Part shown: piece after piece, positions 9,291 to 22,632 of the stretch
Layout: each line of letters starts with the position of its first letter
Numbering within the stretch: position 1 is the stretch's first letter
From: Neonectria sp. B-13
Lineage: Eukaryota > Ascomycota > Sordariomycetes > Hypocreales > Nectriaceae
Length of the DNA stretch: 64,000 bases
Direction: 5' to 3'
NCBI GenBank assembly: GCA_002682825.1
Contig: NOKP01000004.1
Coordinates: 1,361,607 to 1,425,606 of the forward strand
Translations under genes and position numbers: made by a program
The notes under the pieces: generated by a model
The model's database searches: none
What the model saw: only the letters and a program-made list of their open reading frames with translations
Told to the model about the DNA's origin: nothing

Positions 9291-12200
9291 GTTGGAGGGC
9301 ACAGCGAGTCTTAAATGCCCGGAGTTCGTAGGATGATCGTGGGTGTCTCAAGGGGGTAGGCAGGGGAGGGTCTGGGTCTGCCCCGTCGGAGGACCCAGAA
9401 TCCAAGACAAAACGGGCTCGTGAGCTGAGGCAGAGGGCGACTAAAAGTGAGACGGTAGGTGCTGTCGGCGCGACGGTACAGCAGGGCGCCAGGCTCAGGA
9501 ACAGAAGCCGGCAAAAGGTATTCAAAGGGGCCCGTCAAACTAGGATAGTATGTCCAATATGAGGGTTAAAGATGAGTCGAGGACTATCGCCAGAGTTTGG
9601 ATGGAGGAGAAGTGGAAGTGGGAGGGAAGAGAGAATGCCAGCCTCGGTGGTGGGATTCTCGTCAACAATAAGGACTTGGAGCAGTGGAGGAGCAGTGGAG
9701 AGCAGGCCCGGAGCCGCCTGGTCGGGCAGCCCAGTCCAACGTTGCATGGGGGATGCGTGCAGCGCGGGTGGGTTCAGTGGGTAGGTACCTCCCTAGTCGC
9801 CTGCAGGTGGATCACCGCTAGGGGTCAGGTAGGTGAGGTGAAAGCCTAGCCCAGGAGCGCTAGCGGCTTCCACTGCGTTCAGCGCGCCCGCGTTCAGCAC
9901 TCAATAGGTACCTCGGGCACTCAGCAACTGGGGCTTGGTCGCCGGGCTTGGCCCTGATCTGCTTTCATCCTTTCGCCCAAGTGATTGCCGTCGCATCCAG
10001 TTTCCCAGTTTCAATCGAGTGGTGGTTGACTTGGCTTGGCTCGTCGCTACCGCATTCGTCACCGTAGCTGAGAGACGGGAACTTCTGCAGTGGGCGGGCT
10101 CCAGCCATCCATTGTTCCAACCTCAGCCTCGGCCTCCACTGACTGGCTTTCTCAGTTACGTACTTCGTACATGTTCGGGCATGTGCGAGTACCGCCCTTC
10201 CCAAGCTTTCTCTCTCCATTTCTCTAATCTAATGAACCTTCGAGTCTTCCAACTGAAACCTACCACCGAGACCAACTATCGACCCGTCAGTTCTCGGCCA
10301 AAGAAGTCAGCCCTGCCGCCGTCGACGCCAGTGGGCCAAGCTGAGAAAGGGCCTGTCGCTGGCGCACTCGCTGGCGTCGGCGCGGGGGTACCAGGCCGGA
10401 AGGTAACTGGCCCGAGTCCTGGACAGGCTGCGACCCCCAATGAGGACACCATCGGACGTGATGTCATGCGCCAGCGCCAGCAGCACCTTGGCCAAAACGC
10501 TCGCTCCTAACTCTCCCGTAGCCGCTTTGGGCCCGCTGTGATTCCGACTACAACCCACCTGGGTAGGACTGGTTGACCGGAATGGCAGTCGAAGTGATGA
10601 CAATATCCTTGGCTCCATCTCTTTCCGCTGTTCCCTCTCCTTGCCCTCTTGGCGCCTGGGCCTCACTTTGAGATGCCACATACCTCCCTTACGTGGCCAT
10701 CCATGTACCCGCAACGCGTTGACCCCGATGACCCGGGACAGGGCGAAAGAAAAGAATGAAAAGCTCCTCTCAGTGCAAGCATCCCCGCTGACCCCATGTT
10801 GGCGGGTTCGCAAGCTGGGCCGTGGCCGGGACCGTGCTGATGCGCCGAAGAGACTGAAGGAGAGTGACGATGAGGCCGTCGAGGCGAGAAACGGCGAGAC
10901 TGACAGAATTAATTGCCCGGGAGTAAGGTGCCATGCCAAGCACAGCCTTCCCACCCGCTATTACTTGACGCTACTTTAGTACGCTTGCGGGTTTTGGTTC
11001 AGTCCTCCCTCCCTCCCTTAGTAGGGATAGTCCCCAGATTCAGTTGCGGGTGGGGGTTGGTTACTTGGTTTGCAGACCCAATTGGCAAGGAAGCAACCTA
11101 GAAACAGGTCTCGAGCACCCCGACTACTAATCCAGTAGATTATGTGCAGCCGCTTTTGAGCAAGGTTTCAATAACTCCAACGCACCGCAACAGCTAACGG
11201 TCACGGTTGCGATGCGTCTCAGCGTGTTTCGCTGACGGTCTTGCATAGATCACACAGGCCCAAGGGAGCGACCGTCAGCAGTGTGCGGTGCGTGCTGTGC
11301 GCTGGGTGACAAGGGCAACCTTGATGTCAGGGATGAGGTCGGTGACGCAATGCCGCAACCAAGGCTCTCCCACCACGAGAAACGACAGTGCTCCGACCTG
11401 GAGCAACAATAGCGGCCGGGGTGGTCGCTCACACGGTCTCACACCAAAAGGAAGCCCAAGATGAGGGATATCCCATTGGCACTGGTGGTGATTCATTGAA
11501 AGCCAGGGTGTCGCCGCCCTGGCCATGTCCAACAAAACCCCTTCGAACATGTCGGTATCGCGGGGGGGAGGCGGCCTATCTCGTTGGCCGAGACCGCGGT
11601 GTAACTGCGGAAGATCTGATGTGCATGAAGCCAATTGGCTGCGTGCCTTGGAACCAGATCATTCGACTGGCTACCTACGCTCATCCGAGAGTAGTCAGAA
11701 AGGGCCTTTTTGTCTGGCCAGATGCCGAATTGCGTTCGCCATCACCACCCAGGCTCCCTTTGTCACTAGCTGCGCCGTGCCGTTGAGTTGCAGGGAACAA
11801 CCGAGTCGGCGACATGCAGCTTACATCTCTCCAATGTAGATGCTAGGTTGCACGGCACTCATGGACATGGAAGCGGATCCGAGTTGAAACAAAGCATCGG
11901 GACAACGCAGCAAATGCTGTTCGTGTAAGGGAATCCCGAGTACCTTGATCAATGCGGAGCAAATACATTCGAACATTGTCAACGCTCGTCAGGTGCTGCT
12001 ACAACACCCTCGACCCTCGTCCATCCTCGTCCAAACCAACTACGTATCTAACTTTCTTTACTCCCTACTATGTACTCCATCATGATACGATAGCAGTCGA
12101 CACCACCACTCCCACCGCCGCCGCCACCGCCGCAGCCCGCCGTCACTACCACCCACCACGCGCGCGTGCCAAAAACCCTGCTCAGCCCATGCGTGCAGTT

Positions 12201-15200
12201 CATGTACGAAAACATGCACCAACTATCTGCCCCCCCTCTATGGACATCAATTGGGTCGCCCTGGCCTGTCCAACCGAAGCCTCAACTGATGGTTTTGGCG
12301 GGAAATACCACCCGGAGAGGCATGCAATTTTTTCTCTCGTCGCTATCTGCAACTAACTGCTGGCACATATCCCTCCCAAGCCTGCCCAGCTGAGCTTATC
12401 CACCTTTGAAGCACGCCGGCTCTTGGCTCCTAGACTTGATAGGGTTGAGCGGCATATCGTCTTGTCTCACACGCCTGGATTCTAGACCACGGCCATCCAT
12501 TCGAACCTTCTGGCCCGCTTTCATCGGTCTTCTTCAGCCCCTCCGTTCAACGCTGGGGTTGGAGTCGAAGCGGGATGAAAACATGGGTGTGGCGGTGGCT
12601 AGCCCTTTGCCGCCCTTGACCAGACGGACGACCCTTGGAGTCGCTCGGACACCAAGATCATGCTTTTGGTGGGCTACCAACGTGTGTCCCCTGGGCCGCA
12701 ACATCATATCATGCTTGGCCAAAAAAAACTGGCCAGAGAAAACTCCATCAAGGGAGCCAGTTCTGTCAGAGATGTGGAGAGTCAACGAAGTCTTCTTCTC
12801 AGTTCGAGTCGACCGCCCGTCATTCTAACGTCAGCGTTCCAGTCAACCAGCCCTTCGCTCCTCAACCTCGATATTGGACGCCACGACCTATAGCACCGAC
12901 GAGGTGACATTCAGCGAATCCTCCACACTTTCCCCATCCATTCGCCTCTCGCATCTCAATCCGCCGCCTTGGGCTCCGCGACCGTGGCTCTGCAGCTCAC
13001 GACCCATGCTCCTGCCCGGTAAGCTGCATCTCCACGTGGGTCGTGATTCGGTCTTCGCCGTGCTGGCCCAACCTTGGGTTGCAGGGCTGGTGCAGTGGTC
13101 TCCCGGCAATTAACTGTTCTGGTCGGATGCTTCCCGCGAGTGAAATGCCAGGTGGTTTTGCTTCCTATCGTCCCTCGCTTCCCCACTCGTCATCCAAATC
13201 GGCTTGAGGAATCAAGGAAGGCGCTCGCTCCATCTCGTCCAGGTTTTTGACCCAGGCCATCGAGCGTGGGCCTGGATGGGTCTAAAACATCCAGGCGGCG
13301 CTTGATGGCTTACCAAGGGCTCCGACTAGCTGAACGACTAGGACGATTGAGTTCGTCGGTCCAACCGCTCTCGCAGTAACCCGATAAACCGCTCGCAGCA
13401 AAGCTTACGTGCCTTGATAGAAATGATAACTCATCGTCCTTTCCTCTAGGTCAGTGCAAGGATCCTCGGAGCCTTCCAGCGACTGGCGTGACCAAACCAA
13501 GGCTCGCCCCTACAGGGAGCCATGCCGGCGGTTCCGCATTGATGGGTCCCCGCGAAAAGCAAAACCCAGGAAATCAACTGACAAAGATCATGACAATGCC
13601 GGGTGCAGCTTTGGATCTCGATCTTGTTTTATGCCGTGGCCGGAAAGCCTAGTTCCTTGAAACCCTGGGTTCAAGTTTCGCGGCAATAAGACACTCCTCT
13701 TAATGAACCCGCCTATCCCTGTCTTCCTGCAGACCGTCTCCGTCCAGCAACTCTTGGCCCTTTGGGTCGGTGGGATGCGTTGAGTGACATCGGCGAATCT
13801 AGCGCACCCGGATTTGCTGTGGCACGGCATCGTGTACCTGCCGAGCTGTCTCAGTGGCCTCGATGAGACATTCCGCTTCGGGCGGTGTGAGCGAGGCACA
13901 TCCCGGCCGGCAATGTGGCAGGCTGGCAGCCCGACCGGATTTGGTGAGATCATAATATCTGCCTCCGTTAAGGCTCCGGAAGCTTGTTTCGCCTTATGGT
14001 TCCAAAAACTTGGGGAATCTACACTAGAAACGAGCGTCATCGTGGCCAAATGCAACCCCAAAGTATCAGACCGTTGTCATCAAGAAACAAGAAACTCTGC
14101 CACTGCCAGGAATTTACGGACCAGAGTAGAGAGTACGAATACCTAGTGGCAGATACCTAGACGGGAGATGACATCCAGCTCTTCGGATCGCAGCCCATCC
14201 GGACGCCGGCAGATTATCAGGAACGCCCAGCCCGATCGCAACAACCACACATGCCGCCATGCCAACACCCACCATCCAATTTTCAGCAAGCCATGGGCCT
14301 CCAGCTACAGCAAGCCTCGAAATCGGCCAAGTCTCACCCAGGGCCAGCTCCAGTGTTCGCCAGCCGTGTGTTGGCTGGTGACTGGCCGCCTCGGTTCGCG
14401 ATGTCAGCCAGGTCCGGTCAGGTCAGCGGCGGGGTGACGCTACTGCAGGACTCGCAGCCGGCCGGGGGGAGCCCTATTCCTTCGCGGTTGACGGATCGCC
14501 GACTAGGGAACCAGGCACGGCCGAGCCGAAGCCTCTTTCGACGGGGCTTCTGTTGCTTCCGCTCGTTGATTTGTGGAGGGCGCAAAAGCCATTGTTTGTT
14601 GACATGTGTTGTCGGGAGAAGCGCGCAGTGGCACACCTTGCCCACGGCCCCTCAGCCAGTCGGGTGCGGACAGATGGTGTCGTTGACTGATGCGGGGTGG
14701 TCTTCGAATGGCAAAGAGCTCAAGGAGCTTGGCTCCTGGCCGGCCGTTTTGCTTCCGGAGCTGCCCATTCGCTGAAACTCTGCGTCGGTAAGCGATGATC
14801 ACAATGCTGTGGGGGATGATGAAAGCCACGGTTTGTTTACACTTTGAAAGACGGTTGTTATTCGTCGATGATGGAGTTCACACTTGGGTATCAAAGCCAA
14901 TTCAATGTCACACTGTCTCTTATCATGACCTGCACGATTGATGCTAGATTGATTAATTGCAATTGATAGGTAACCGCAGCTACCTGTCCAACCCGCTACT
15001 CCAAGCTAGCAGCCATCCAGACCGTGTTTGTAAGCCCAAGGCTACAGGGCGAGCCAAGCCAACACCTCCAAAGCTGCAGAAATGCCTGTAAATCCATAAT
15101 AATGATAAATAAATTACTGGGGTCTACTCAAGTTAGAGTGGGATTCAAGTTAGAGATTAATTGAGATCGGGGGCATCGCCCTGTGGGAACGAAACCAATT

Positions 15201-17502
15201 GCATGTTGCGTTCTCCCAGCATGAACCATGCACGTGTTGAGGACAAGTTCGCCAGTTCGTGGATGAACATGCACTATTGACGCACCTCTCCCAAATCCGG
15301 TTTGGGAGCGTCTTCCGTGCTTAGATCGCCTATGGCCTCAAGGTAAATAAAGGCTGCGGTTCGAATCAGAGTGCTTGCGACGACAGCTGTGCCAATCGGG
15401 TTGGAGTGAGTGAGGCACAGAAACGCCCATCAGCACGGTATCTTTGGGATGCACTCGAGTCAAGGACTTCCAGCTTTATTCGGGCATTATGCATAGCACG
15501 GCAGTCGTCTTCCGACGCTCGATGTTGTCAAACACAAGAAACCGGCAGTCAGAACCACAATGTCACAAACCTTGTCTTAGATGCGCTCCCAGTAAAGTCG
15601 TCTACTCTTACGGCATGCCTGCACCATCTCGGTGGGACGAAGACAATTGTATGATCCAGCCTTCTCTCGGCTTTGGACTTCTTGACTTACCGAATATCAG
15701 TCTCCCTGTCCCTTAGGTAATTTACCAGACCGAGGCCGTTCGTGTAGGGGCACCAAATATTTGACAGACGATACTCCAATCCGTCACCGCGAAGCCCACC
15801 TAGAGTATTTGCTATCGAGAACACACATCGACTTTCCCAAGGCCTTTGGGCGGAGGTAGTCTGTTGAGTTGTTGTCTTCAGCTGTATTTGCGAACCCAGT
15901 CGGCAACTATACTTTGTTGCTCTTCTACTTGACACCAGCCATATCATTGACTCACCCTATCTGCAGCTGAAGCCGAACCGCATCAGACTATCCACAAGAA
16001 TCACTCCATTTCAAACAATTGTAGCCCGTGAAGTTTCGTGTGCGCCCTGTCACTCGTACCACATGGCGCAATACCCCTAGCAAATTACCTATAGAAATTC
16101 GAGCCATTCCCCCAGGGGCCATTTTGAGGTCGATGGGAGAGAGAATATGCTTGGTTGGCTACTTAATCTTTTCCAAGAATTAGCAAGCTGGTTTCGAGAA
16201 GCTTACGGTCCGCGATACATCTATTAGACCCCCGATATTGAAGAGTTTCAGTCCTTGTTTTTAGGCGCTGCAAACATTTACCATAAGATGGTGTAAAAGT
16301 TGAGCATGGCCTGCGTGAAAAGGCTCCTCCAGGCGATTGGTACGGACATAGCTGCACTGGAACATGAGCTGACACAAATAGAACCATGTTTGAGACACCG
16401 TCTTAGACACTTCTCAGCACCCGAGCCTGTAAGTCGAAATGAAGCTCAGTGGCACTACGGTGCATCTGTCGTGATTTTGACAAATCCCGAAGCCATTCAC
16501 ATGATAGCGAGAAGCACAGGGACTTTGAGGAGCAAAAGGTTGTAGATGGTGATTACGACGCCCATTCCCTGTCGCAGTACCCCTGAAAAGGGGGCTTTAC
16601 AGTGAAGTTTATGGAATCAGCCTTTTGCAATCCTCTTTATAGCTTCTAACTTCTTGCCATGGCCCTGGGAGAGATCAGCGCAGGCTCCCTCGTGCAGAGC
16701 GTTTGGGAACAAGAACGGGCCGAGCCGACGCCTTGAAAATCATATATATGCATGTGTGCATAAGGTTGCAACCTTATCCGAGAGAGAAGACGAAGCCCGG
16801 CAAAGACGAGCCTCTGTCGAGAATTCATGTGTTGGTCGACAGTTCAGCCCCTGTACAAGAGAGGCCCGTCCATCATCTTGGGAAAGGGGAAGCGAAGAAT
16901 CGTCATTTGCTGTTTTGTTTAGATTGGGTACGACTCATCAGCCCACGAGGAAACAAGGGAAATCCAAGACGGTGTCACTCGAGGCAAAGGTGGAAAACCG
17001 TTGGAATCCAATTCTCATATGGAGTAGTGGTTCCCGCGATGACGTTCTCCATCCCGTTGCGGAACGAAAATGGCGTTTGTCGCGGGATGGGCTAGAGATT
17101 ATTTGGGACAAACCCGACAACGGAGATGGAATGTATTGCAGCTGACTGGCCAGGGTCATATCCGTTCAGGCCCAACCCAACGCACTGACGTCAAAAAAGT
17201 CATTCATTTCGTAGCGGCCCAGGCGTCCGGGCCCCCTAACAGTTCCTCCAAGAACTTTTTGGTGCAGCGCAGCGTCAAGACTCGAGAGGGGCACGTTGAC
17301 GCAACGACAACTCTCACAGGTCGAGTTTGTTCGACGAGATTGGCGATAACTTGTGCCGTTCACCTACCCACTTGTGCGAGACATTCATTCCTCCGGCCAG
17401 GCCACCAGGTCGTCAACCGCCGACCAGTCGCATCCCCTTGACCTTGATGCCCCACGCCGTCCCTGCAGTTGCCAGGCCTGTGCCGGCTCTGTCGCCTGCG
17501 TC
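9291..17502. other. Long gene-poor stretch (8.2 kb)
   Basis: No open frame here resembles a known protein, and none can be joined to neighbours by convincing splice signals. Overlapping frames of 60-215 codons occur on both strands, as expected of fairly GC-rich non-coding DNA. The first about 1 kb (9300-10500) is probably promoter and 5' UTR of the minus-strand gene ending at 9290, and the last several hundred bases are the promoter of the SYG1-type gene. The part from 14,830 to 16,300 is more AT-rich. No tRNA, rRNA, transposase or terminal repeat was found by eye. Confidence 0.5.
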
Positions 17503-20500
17503 ATGAAGTTCGCAAAGGAACTCGAGCGCGAAGCTGTACCTGGTGATTCATCCCATATCTCATCTCTGCGGGAGAAGCTGCAAGGCCGATGACTGACTCC
17601 CCGTGCCCTCGCAGAATGGCGCATCAAGTATCTCAACTACAAGGCCGGCAAGAAATACGTCAAGGCCGTCACCAGAGCCATCTCGCGCGCGAATGCCTCC
17701 CCCAACATTGCCGGCCAGCTTCGCGCCGCCACCTTCCTCACGCCCGTGATGCCCCGACAACCCTTCAGCAGGTCGAGGAATTCCGGCCGCGACACCGCAA
17801 ACAGGACCGACGACAATGATTCCGTCACGATACCGGGCACAGCGTCATCCGCGGCGACGGCGAAGCCTATTCCTCCGTCGCGGCGAAACGAGAACGATGC
17901 CTTGACCGGGTCGGGCGACAACCGTCACTATGGCAGCATTGTTGCGACTCCCGAAGACCCTGCACCGATATCGAAGCTGCACAGTCACACCGAATTCGAA
18001 TTGCCTGCCCCCGCCATCAAGCTTCAATCCAATCCTGGCGCTATCCCAGGCCACATCGAATCCACGCATCGAGACTTCCAACCGTACGGCCCGCGACGCA
18101 GCCTATCGCTAAATGTTGTCCCCACGGCTTTATCTCCCATATCTCCCTCAATGGAGCGACACCCGGCCGATTTCGAGTCGCCGGGACACCTTCGGCGGCT
18201 GTTCACACACACGTCAGGTGGCAGAAGCAGGGTCGATATCGGCATGCACAACTTCGACCTCGTGCGAGAGAGGGAGCAAGACCTCTTCAATTTCCTCGAC
18301 GCCGAGCTGGAAAAGGTCGAGACCTTCTACAGGATGAAGGAGGAGCAGGCTGGGCAACGCCTCGAAATATTGAGGATACAACTACACGAGATGCGAAACC
18401 GCCGAATTCAGGAGATGACCAAGGCCCGTTTCCAAGACGAGCGAACCCTTCAACCCAGCAACGGCGGCCACGAGAACGGAAACGACAAATTGAATGGATT
18501 GCTCAACCCCCTCAAGTCTAAGATCTTTCCCCCGGGGCCCAACTCCAAAGCACTACAGCGAATGGGCCCGAGTCCATTAGAAAACGGTCGCACCCAGGGC
18601 GATGCCACGAGGGACTACATCCGCCGACCTCAGGAACACGAAGTTCCCTACCGTACAGCCAAGCGCAAGCTGAAGCTAGCCTTGCAGGAATTCTATCGCG
18701 GACTAGAGCTGCTCAAGTCGTATGCCATGCTCAACCGGACCGCGTTCCGAAAGCTGAACAAGAAATACGACAAGTCTACCCATGCCCGGCCGCCGTATCG
18801 CTACATGAATGAGAAGGTCAACAAGGCATGGTTTGTCAACAGCGACTTGCTCGAGAACCATATTCAAGTGGCAGAGGACCTCTACGCCCGCTACTTTGAG
18901 CGCGGCAACCACAAACTGGCCGCCGGCAAGCTTCGTCAACTGACCAAGAAACCCGTGGACCAGTCCACCAGCATGTTTCGGACTGGGCTGCTCATCGGCA
19001 CGGGTGCTGTCTTCGCCATTCAAGGCCTCATCTACGGATCTCAGCTCTTATTTGATGACGACGCTGAGGTCCGGCTCCAGACAAGCTATCTATTGCAGAT
19101 ATACGGTGGCTATTTCCTCATGCTTTTCCTATTTTCTCTCTTCTGCGTTGACTGCGCCATTTGGAATGCAAACAAGGTCAACTACCCCTTTATTTTCGAG
19201 TTTGACCAGCGGCACTCTCTAGATTGGAGAGAGCTAGCCCAGTTTCCCAGTTTCTTCTTTCTCATCTTCGGCCTCTTCATGTGGGTCAACTTTAGCAGAT
19301 ACGGTTCTCCCGAGATGTACATCTATTACCCAGTGGTTCTGATAGCCATCTCCACTGTTCTGATCTTTCTTCCGGCCCCTGCTGTGTGGCATCGGAGCCG
19401 GAAGTGGTTTGCCTATTCTCATGTGAGTCCCTCAAAGCCTAGTGTTCGTTAAAGAGCCAATGCTAATGTTGTGCGCAGTGGCGATTGCTCCTAGCTGGCA
19501 TATACCCTGTTGAGTTCCGGGATTTCTTTCTTGGTGATATTTATTGCTCTCTTACATACGCGACTGCAGTAAGTCTCCAAACCGCCGCAACCCTACCCCT
19601 GCAACTGGCTAATACGTGAACAGAATGTGGAGTTGTTCTTTTGTTTGTATGCGAACGATTGGAAGAACCCTGTACAGTGTAATTCTCAGCACTCTCGCTT
19701 ACTTGGTTTCTTCACGGCCTTGCCGCCGATCTGGCGGCTGCTTCAATGTTTGCGTCGATATAAAGACACTCGCAACGTCTTCCCACATCTAGTCAACGGT
19801 GGCAAGTATACGGCGACTATCTTGGCCGCAGTCATGCTCTCACTCTTCCGATTTCATGGTACCCGAACCAATCTTGGCCTCTTCATCGCCTTTTCAACCG
19901 TCAACAGTATCTACTGCTGTAAGTTACCATATCTTCCCTCTTTCCCCATCCCTACTAACACATCAAAGCCATTTGGGATTTGTTTATGGATTTCTCCCTA
20001 CTGCAGCCCGGATCACGGCACTGGGCTCTGCGCGATATCCTCGCCTTGAAGAGTCGCTGGCTCTACTACTTCATTATGGTGGCGGACCCCATCCTGCGAT
20101 TCGCGTGGATCTTCTACGCCATCTTCACCCACAACAAGCAGCACTCCACCATTGTTTCCTTCATGGTCGCCTTCATGGAAGTCACCCGCCGCGGCATGTG
20201 GGCTCTCTTCCGCGTCGAGAACGAGCACTGCGCCAACGTGTCCCAGTACAAGGCCTCTCGCGACGTGCCCCTGCCCTACCACATCGAGCCGCTCATCAGC
20301 CGCGCCAGCATCGACACCTTGCCCGCTTCGCGCCAAGGCACCGCCATCTCTTCCGTCGTCGGCCGGCCGTCGACGGCCACGGCCACAGGCGTGGCCAGCC
20401 CCTCCGTCGAGGAGGGCTTGACACGCCGCAGGACCGACACGATGGTCAGCAGGCGCAACTTCTCGCGCATCCTCGCCGAAGCCCACAAGCAGGACTTCGA

Positions 20501-20642
20501 GAAGCGGCGTCGCCCCGCCGAGCAGGTGGAAGAAGAGGAGGCTGCCCAAGCCGGGCAAAGTGACGACGACGACGACGACGTAGATGAGTCTGAGAGTTTA
20601 TTGGCGAGGGAGGCTGAAAACTTGGGGCAGGACGCTTCATGA
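17503..20642 (+). CDS. SYG1: SPX-EXS domain phosphate transporter/sensor (SYG1/XPR1 family)
   Basis: Predicted phosphate exporter of the SYG1/XPR1 family: the N-terminal SPX domain senses inositol pyrophosphates and the C-terminal EXS domain forms the transport part. Exons: 17503-17542, 17615-19422, 19479-19568, 19624-19918 and 19969-20642; spliced product 968 residues. The first exon encodes only MKFAKELEREAVP plus one base, and the junction restores the diagnostic SPX start (PEWRIKYLNYKAGKKYVKAV). A second SPX block (EREQDLFNFLDAELEKVETFY) lies near residue 250 and the Lys-rich helix (KRKLKLALQEFYRGLELLKS) near 390. Several membrane helices start at about residue 500. EXS motifs include HWRLLLAGIYPVEFRDFFLGD, WRLLQCLRRY, and RRGMWALFRVENEH. 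The C-terminus is acidic and Asp-rich. It is convergent with the aminopeptidase gene (253 bp between stops). Confidence 0.93.
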
Positions 20643-20895
20643 TTCGATGCTTGGAGCAGGAGGAAGTGTGGATTTTGGATGCTTGATATAGACTGTACAT
20701 ATGGACATAAACGGAGGGACGGGCTTAAACATGGTAGAAATATAATGGCAATGTTGCATTCTGGTGCTACAGAAGATCTAATCCTAACCAAATGTACCGT
20801 TCGTTCTATGCTAAGCACGGTCTCTCCATGCAACGATGGCATAGGTATTACAAAACAACCCGCTTCTCCAAGGCATCCCAACGCCCCGTATCCAT

Positions 20896-22632
20896 CTAGT
20901 GCCACTCGGCATCAACCTTCTCCCAGTTATCCAGGAAGCCCTTGAAGAACTTGACACCCAGACCAGGGTCCAGAGCGCCAGTGGTGGCACGAATGGAGTG
21001 CATGCTCAGCTGGGGCAGGCCCGCGTCGGCAGCGCGGACGCCCATCATGCTCGAGAGGGCAGGGCCAATGGTTCCGCCGCTGCGAGAGTCGTTGCGGATC
21101 TGAAAGAGCTGGGTCTCGCAGCCCGCGAGCTTACCAACGCGTTGCAGGATGGCTGTGGAGACGGCGTCGGTGGTCAGGTGGCCGTTGCTGTCGGCGCCGA
21201 TGACGATGCCGACGTTGAGCTGAGGGACATGGTCGGTAAGGTACTTCTCGAGGAAGTTGGGGTTGCCAGCGTGGGTGACATCGGCGGAGAGGAGGAATGA
21301 CTTGGCGTACGTCTGGCCGAGGAGGCCGGGGCCGAAGGTCTCCGGGTTCAGAGCCTCGACGGTGCGCTCAACAATGGAGGGGAGGAAGTTACCCCTGGCA
21401 CCCTGGCGTAGAAGAGAGCCAATCTCCTCGTCGTCGAAGAGAGCCACGAGCTTGATGCTACCTTCGTCCTCATCGTTGGTTGCGGCAAGGAGACCGGTCA
21501 GAGCAGCCCATGAGCAAAGCTTGTCATCGATGCGGCCGGCAAAGATGAACTCCCTGTCCATACCACCGGTCTGCGCGGGCTGAGAATCATACAGTTCCAG
21601 CTCCCAGTTAGTAATGGAGCTGTACGACTGAATACCAAGCTGCTTGGCGATCAGCTGGACGAGCCTGGGCGGCTGGGTGTTGACAAAGGATCCGGCGGGC
21701 GCCAGAGGCTCTGAGGAGGCGTGACGGGAGCTCTCGAGACCGATGATGGGCACGGCCTGAGTCTCGGCATTGTTTTGACCCATCATGCCGACGCCAAAGT
21801 GAGGGGCGAGGGTGGGAATCCTAGCGATCGGCCAGTCCAGCTTGACCAGCTTCGTGCTTGTCTTGCCCGTCTCCTCATCGCGCACAACGACCCTGCCGCC
21901 AATGCTCAGATCGCGATCCCACCAAGTCTGGTTGAGGGCACCAGCATAGGGAGCGACACCGAGTTCGACGTATCCGGCCTTGTTGGGCTTGGTGCTCACG
22001 GGCTTGAGCTTGGCGGTGAGAGCATCGATATGGCCGCCGACCATGGCAACGCCATTTCCGGGCTCGTACGCCTTACCGACGGTGAAGGCGATCAGGGAGC
22101 TTCCGTTTCGGGTAACCCAGTATTTCCCACCGGGCTGCACCTTGCCGGCCCAGGAGTCGCGAGAAGAGAGCTATGTGGTGAGTCAGTACGGTCGGACCTG
22201 TGACGGAGGCGAAGCCAGTTCACTCACCTCCTCGAAGCCCAGCTGTCCAAGCTTGTGCGTAAAGTAGTCGACAGTGTGGAAGATAGTCGGGTTCTCCTGC
22301 AAAAAGTCGCAGAAGGGCTTCGTAAATGCCTCGGGCTTGATGTCGGCAACCTGGCACAGCCGGCAAGCTTGGTCCTCGGCCAGGTGCCAGTTGACCTGTC
22401 CAACCTCGTTGGGCGCCAATTTCACGATGCAGGAAGCGCAGGCGCGGTTATCCCTGGTGTCTCGACCTTCCATATCGGCCAGCACAAAGTTCCTTGACCT
22501 GTCGCAGGGCTGAGACGCTGTCGCGGTCGGGACTGGGGTAGGAATCGGGGCGACGGATGACGACAGCGCTTGCTGGCGGAGGGAGAGGGTCGAGGCGCGA
22601 GCGCTGAGCATTCCGGGTGTGAGCTTGGTCAT
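20896..22632 (-). CDS. Aspartyl/vacuolar aminopeptidase, peptidase family M18
   Basis: Zinc metallo-aminopeptidase of family M18, closest in motifs to vacuolar aminopeptidase I (Ape1/Lap4), a dodecameric enzyme delivered by the Cvt/autophagy route. Exons on minus: 22632-22228 and 22170-20896; the 57-nt intron (22171-22227) has a GTGAGT donor and CTGAC branch, and restores ELSSRDSWAGKVQPGGKY. Catalytic and metal motifs: GGHIDALTAKLKPVS, the FDDEEIGSLLRQGARG segment, SADVTHAGNPNF, and the C-terminal LPQLSMHSIR. The family start PEAFTKPFCDFLQENPT appears at about residue 100, preceded by an unusual extension holding two CxxC pairs (CASC, CRLC); this may be genuine or may hide a mis-spliced 5' exon. 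The ATG at 22632 is the first in frame; only a GTG lies further upstream. Confidence 0.9.

Noticed and set aside
10307..10954. 215-codon minus-strand frame in the long gene-poor stretch
   Set aside because: Starts and composition look like random GC-rich sequence, and it has no recognisable motif; overlapping frames of similar size occur on both strands.
12495..12512. Reverse B-box-like ATTCGAACC
   Set aside because: No pairing on either side, and no tRNA-like fold around it on the minus strand.
13588..14146. Overlapping 157- and 120-codon frames on opposite strands
   Set aside because: Neither has family motifs or splice-compatible neighbours.
15340..15375. tRNA B-box-like sequence GGTTCGAATC
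   Set aside because: The flanks cannot form a five-pair T stem, and no A-box, anticodon arm or acceptor stem is present.
16654..17145. 163-codon plus-strand frame upstream of the SYG1-type gene
   Set aside because: No motif, mixed low-quality composition, and a second frame overlaps it in the same strand; probably promoter DNA.
19799..20563. 254-codon frame overlapping the end of the SYG1-type gene
   Set aside because: It is a frame-shifted shadow of the real EXS exon; its Arg/His/Pro-rich composition is typical of out-of-frame GC-rich coding DNA.
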